A stretch of 8,351 bases of DNA. Origin: an uncultured Collinsella sp. Lineage in GTDB: Bacteria > Actinomycetota > Coriobacteriia > Coriobacteriales > Coriobacteriaceae. Both the position numbers and the translations under genes were made by a program. Every line of letters starts with the position of its first letter. The first letter of the stretch is position 1. The DNA lies in assembly GCA_902494815.1 (NCBI GenBank), contig CABUVB010000068.1, forward strand, positions 1-8,351, written 5' to 3'. Below are positions 6,337 to 8,351 of this stretch, in pieces. The notes beneath the pieces are model-generated. The model saw only the letters and a list, made by a program, of their open reading frames with translations. It had not been told where the DNA came from and did no database searches.

Positions 6337-6423
6337 TCCAACGCCTCCCCCACCATACGCTCACCACCCAAAACCTACCGTTCACCGACATTTTTGCTTC
6401 CCCGAACGGCTTTTGTCTACCAA

Positions 6424-6440
6424 ATGTTAACGTTGCCATT
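6424..6440 (+). promoter_or_regulatory. LacI-type operator site B
   Basis: ATGTTAACGTTGCCATT. The core TGTTAACG/CGTTGCCA is an imperfect palindrome around CG. Over 23 bp (6422-6444) it matches the reverse complement of 6539-6561 (site C) at 21 positions. Centre-to-centre distances are 145 bp to site A and 120 bp to site C, which would permit DNA looping. Confidence 0.65.
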
Positions 6441-6542
6441 GTGCAAACACAGAGCCACCGGGCGGCTCAAACGTTTACGCGTAAGGAATCGACGGTTCGC
6501 AGGCACAGGAACCACCGGTTCGCGTCTTTTTTTGTGTCGCAA

Positions 6543-6559
6543 AATGGCAACGTCAACAT
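6543..6559 (-). promoter_or_regulatory. LacI-type operator site C, next to the lacE promoter
   Basis: AATGGCAACGTCAACAT on the plus strand, the inverted form of site B (16 of 17). It ends one base before the candidate lacE -35 hexamer, where a bound regulator would interfere with RNA polymerase. Confidence 0.65.
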
Positions 6560-6588
6560 TTTGGCAACCGGACGCCAAAAGCTACCAT
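6559..6588 (+). promoter_or_regulatory. Candidate lacE promoter with overlapping inverted repeat
   Basis: TTGGCA (6561-6566, 5 of 6 to the -35 consensus), 16 bp, then TACCAT (6583-6588, 4 of 6 to the -10) would start a transcript near 6595, with a short leader and AGGAG at 6611. The -35 lies within a perfect inverted repeat TTTTGGC-N8-GCCAAAA (6559-6580), a possible further protein-binding site. The -10 is weak, so the assignment is tentative. Confidence 0.4.
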
Positions 6589-6621
6589 CGTTGCTAACCC
6601 ACCGACTCTTAGGAGCATTGC

Positions 6622-8351
6622 ATGGAGCAACTCATCGCCATCATCGAAAAGGGCCAGCCCTTTTTCAACGCGATCGCCCGCAACAAGTACCTCAAGGCGA
6701 TCCGCGACGGCTTTATCTCCGTCATCCCCATCATCATCTTCTCGTCCATCTTCTGCCTGGTAGCCTCGGTCCCCAACATCTGGGGTTTCTACTGGCCCGA
6801 TGACATCAACAACGCCCTGTGGAAGTGCTACAACTACTCCATGGGCATCCTGGCCATCGCCTGCGCCGCCACCACGGCCAAGCACTTCGCCGACGCTCAG
6901 AACCGCGATCTGCCCAAGAACAACCAGATCAACTTCATCTCGTGCATGTGCGCGGCCATCATCGGCTTCTTGCTCCTTTCGAGCGACACCATCGCCACGG
7001 ACGCTGCCAGCGGTTTCAACACCACCTACCTTGGTTCCAAGGGCCTGCTGACCGCTTTCATCGCTGCGTTTGTGACCGGCATCATCTACAAGTTCTTCAT
7101 TAAGCGCAACATCACCGTCAAGATGCCCGAGCAGGTTCCGCCCAACATCTCGCAGACCTTCAAGGACATCATCCCCTTCTCCGTCTGCATCACCGTCTTT
7201 TGGGTTTTTGACATCGTCTTCCGCGCTGCTTTTGGCTTCTGCTTTGCCCAGGGTGTCATCCAGGTGTTCCAGCCCCTGTTCACCGCTGCCGATGGCTACA
7301 TCGGCCTCGCTGTAATCTACGGCGCCATGAGCCTCTTCTGGTTCGTGGGCGTCCACGGCCCCTCGATCGTCGAGCCCGCCATCGCCGCCGCTCTCGTTGC
7401 CAACATGACCGACAACCTGGCTGCGTTCCAGGCCGGCCAGCACGCTTCCGCTGTCCTGACCCAGGGTGCCCAGTACTTCGTCGTCTGCATGGGCGGCACC
7501 GGCGCCACGCTCGTCCTGGTCTTTATGTTCTGCTTCCTGGCCAAGTCTCAGGAGATGCGCGCCGTCGGTAAGGCAGCTATCGTCCCCGTCTGCTTTGCCG
7601 TCAACGAGCCGCTGCTGTTCGCCGCACCCATCGTGCTCAACCCCGTCTTCTTTGTCCCGTTTGTCTTTGCTCCGATCGCCAACATCTGGATCCTCAAGAT
7701 CTTTATCGACTTCTTGGGCATGAACGGCTTTATGTACACCCTGCCTTGGACCGTCCCCGGCCCCATCGGCACCATCATGGGCCTGGGCTTCCAGCCGCTC
7801 GCTTTTGTGATGCTCGCCCTTATCCTGGTCGTCGACTTCGTTCTGTACTACCCGTTCTTCCGTGCCTATGACGCCCAGAAGTGCGCCGAGGAGGCCGAGA
7901 TCTCCCAGGAGGAGCTCGCCGCCAAGAACGCCGAGAAGGCCGCCAAGCTCAACGATGCCTTCCAGGGCAAGGCTGACGCCAAGAGCGTTGCCGCCGGCGC
8001 TGCTGCCGAGGCCGTGAAGTCCGACTCCCCCGCCGCTTCCGCAACACCCGCTGCCGAGACAACGACCGCCAGCGACCTCAACGGCAAGCGCGTGCTCGTG
8101 CTCTGCCAGGGCGGCGGAACCTCGGGCCTGCTCGCCAACGCGCTGGCCAAGGCCGCCAAGGAGCGCGGCATTAACCTCGAGACCGCTGCCGAGGCCTATG
8201 GCAACCACGTGGACATGCTCCCCGACTTTGACCTGGTCGTCCTGGCCCCGCAGGCTGCCAGCTACCTGGCCGACCTGCAGAAAGACTGCGAGCGCGTGGG
8301 CAACAAGTGCGTCGCCTGCCGCGGCAAGCAGTACATCGAACTCTCCCAGAA
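6622..8351 (+). CDS. lacE: PTS lactose-specific EIICB component LacE (3' end cut off)
   Basis: An open frame of 576 codons with no stop before the window edge. It is the membrane permease that transports lactose and phosphorylates it to lactose-6-phosphate using phosphate from LacF. The IIC domain (about 1-415) opens with IARNKYLKAIRDGFISVIP (18-36) and has many hydrophobic segments, HGPSIVEPA (His245), and VNEPLLFAAPIVLNP with conserved Glu329. A linker rich in Ala, Lys and Glu (about 417-486) leads to the IIB domain, whose LVLCQGGGTSGLLANAL carries the phosphorylated Cys495 (Cys476 in the staphylococcal protein, as I recall). Family lengths suggest only about a dozen residues are missing. 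AGGAG lies 6 nt before the ATG. It is divergent from the LacI-type gene. A lacG gene may follow beyond the edge. Confidence 0.96.
   Translation, partial: MEQLIAIIEKGQPFFNAIARNKYLKAIRDGFISVIPIIIFSSIFCLVASVPNIWGFYWPDDINNALWKCYNYSMGILAIACAATTAKHFADAQNRDLPKNNQINFISCMCAAIIGFLLLSSDTIATDAASGFNTTYLGSKGLLTAFIAAFVTGIIYKFFIKRNITVKMPEQVPPNISQTFKDIIPFSVCITVFWVFDIVFRAAFGFCFAQGVIQVFQPLFTAADGYIGLAVIYGAMSLFWFVGVHGPSIVEPAIAAALVANMTDNLAAFQAGQHASAVLTQGAQYFVVCMGGTGATLVLVFMFCFLAKSQEMRAVGKAAIVPVCFAVNEPLLFAAPIVLNPVFFVPFVFAPIANIWILKIFIDFLGMNGFMYTLPWTVPGPIGTIMGLGFQPLAFVMLALILVVDFVLYYPFFRAYDAQKCAEEAEISQEELAAKNAEKAAKLNDAFQGKADAKSVAAGAAAEAVKSDSPAASATPAAETTTASDLNGKRVLVLCQGGGTSGLLANALAKAAKERGINLETAAEAYGNHVDMLPDFDLVVLAPQAASYLADLQKDCERVGNKCVACRGKQYIELSQ

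Larger units (their letters stand above)
6265..6621. promoter_or_regulatory. Divergent regulator/lacE control region
   Basis: This 357-bp gene-free stretch separates the regulator from lacE. Besides the three operator-like sites and two promoter candidates listed separately, it holds AAACGTTT (6469-6476) overlapping a perfect 10-bp palindrome TTACGCGTAA (6475-6484). It also has a direct repeat of CGGTTCGC (6493-6500 and 6516-6523) and an inverted pair CCGTTC (6378-6383) / GAACGG (6404-6409). I see no RNA gene and no coding signal. The density of short symmetric elements is far higher than in the other gaps. Confidence 0.7.

Noticed and set aside
6553..8208. A 551-codon open frame on the minus strand opposite lacE
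   Set aside because: Its translation is low-complexity Gly/Asp/Val/Leu with no recognisable domain. It is exactly what the reverse of a G/C-ending codon gene gives, and the plus strand encodes an unmistakable LacE.
1..8351. An exotic system such as CRISPR, a defence island, a prophage or a biosynthetic cluster
   Set aside because: No repeat array, nuclease, toxin, integrase, transposase or phage protein is encoded; all genes but one belong to the lactose/tagatose pathway or its control.

Overview
The window carries a lactose / D-tagatose-6-phosphate locus, about 8.35 kb, in a GC-rich genome with compact, strongly G/C-ending codon use. The Firmicutes-type lac proteins in this base composition, together with a tandem GTCATTGGGGAC-type intergenic repeat, suggest a gut actinobacterium of the Coriobacteriia (Collinsella-like). 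That placement is inference, because no rRNA or other marker gene is present.

Layout. Everything from 133 to 6264 is on the minus strand. Read in the direction of transcription it is: a LacI-family regulator (6264-5260); lacF, the PTS EIIA(Lac) (5045-4707), with its own terminator (4646-4679); an unrelated-looking membrane protein of unknown function (4480-3449), with its own strong terminator (3382-3414); then lacA (3139-2711), lacB (2647-2123), a LacX-type aldose 1-epimerase (2003-1122) and lacC (1068-133), with a terminator-like hairpin at 26-55. On the plus strand, diverging from the regulator, lacE (EIICB(Lac)) starts at 6622 and runs off the right edge without a stop.

Pathway. LacF and LacE import lactose as lactose-6-phosphate. 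A phospho-beta-galactosidase (LacG, not in the window) would release galactose-6-phosphate. LacA and LacB together isomerise this to tagatose-6-phosphate, and LacC phosphorylates that to tagatose-1,6-bisphosphate. An aldolase (LacD, not in the window) would cleave it to triose phosphates. LacX probably interconverts sugar anomers.

Regulation. The two longest gene-free stretches are both regulatory. The 357-bp regulator/lacE intergenic region holds three near-identical 17-bp sites of consensus ATGTYRACGWTGCCATT: one in the regulator leader, one in mid-region, and one inverted against a plausible lacE -35. They look like operators of the adjacent LacI-type protein. The 309-bp region upstream of lacA lacks these sites. 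It has instead a perfect TTTGTTC-N6-GAACAAA palindrome, part of which recurs upstream of lacF, which suggests that a second regulator outside the window controls lacA and lacF.

I found no CRISPR array, tRNA, rRNA, insertion sequence or phage gene. The enzymes are a known pathway. What is less ordinary is the gene arrangement, the regulatory architecture and the uncharacterised membrane protein.
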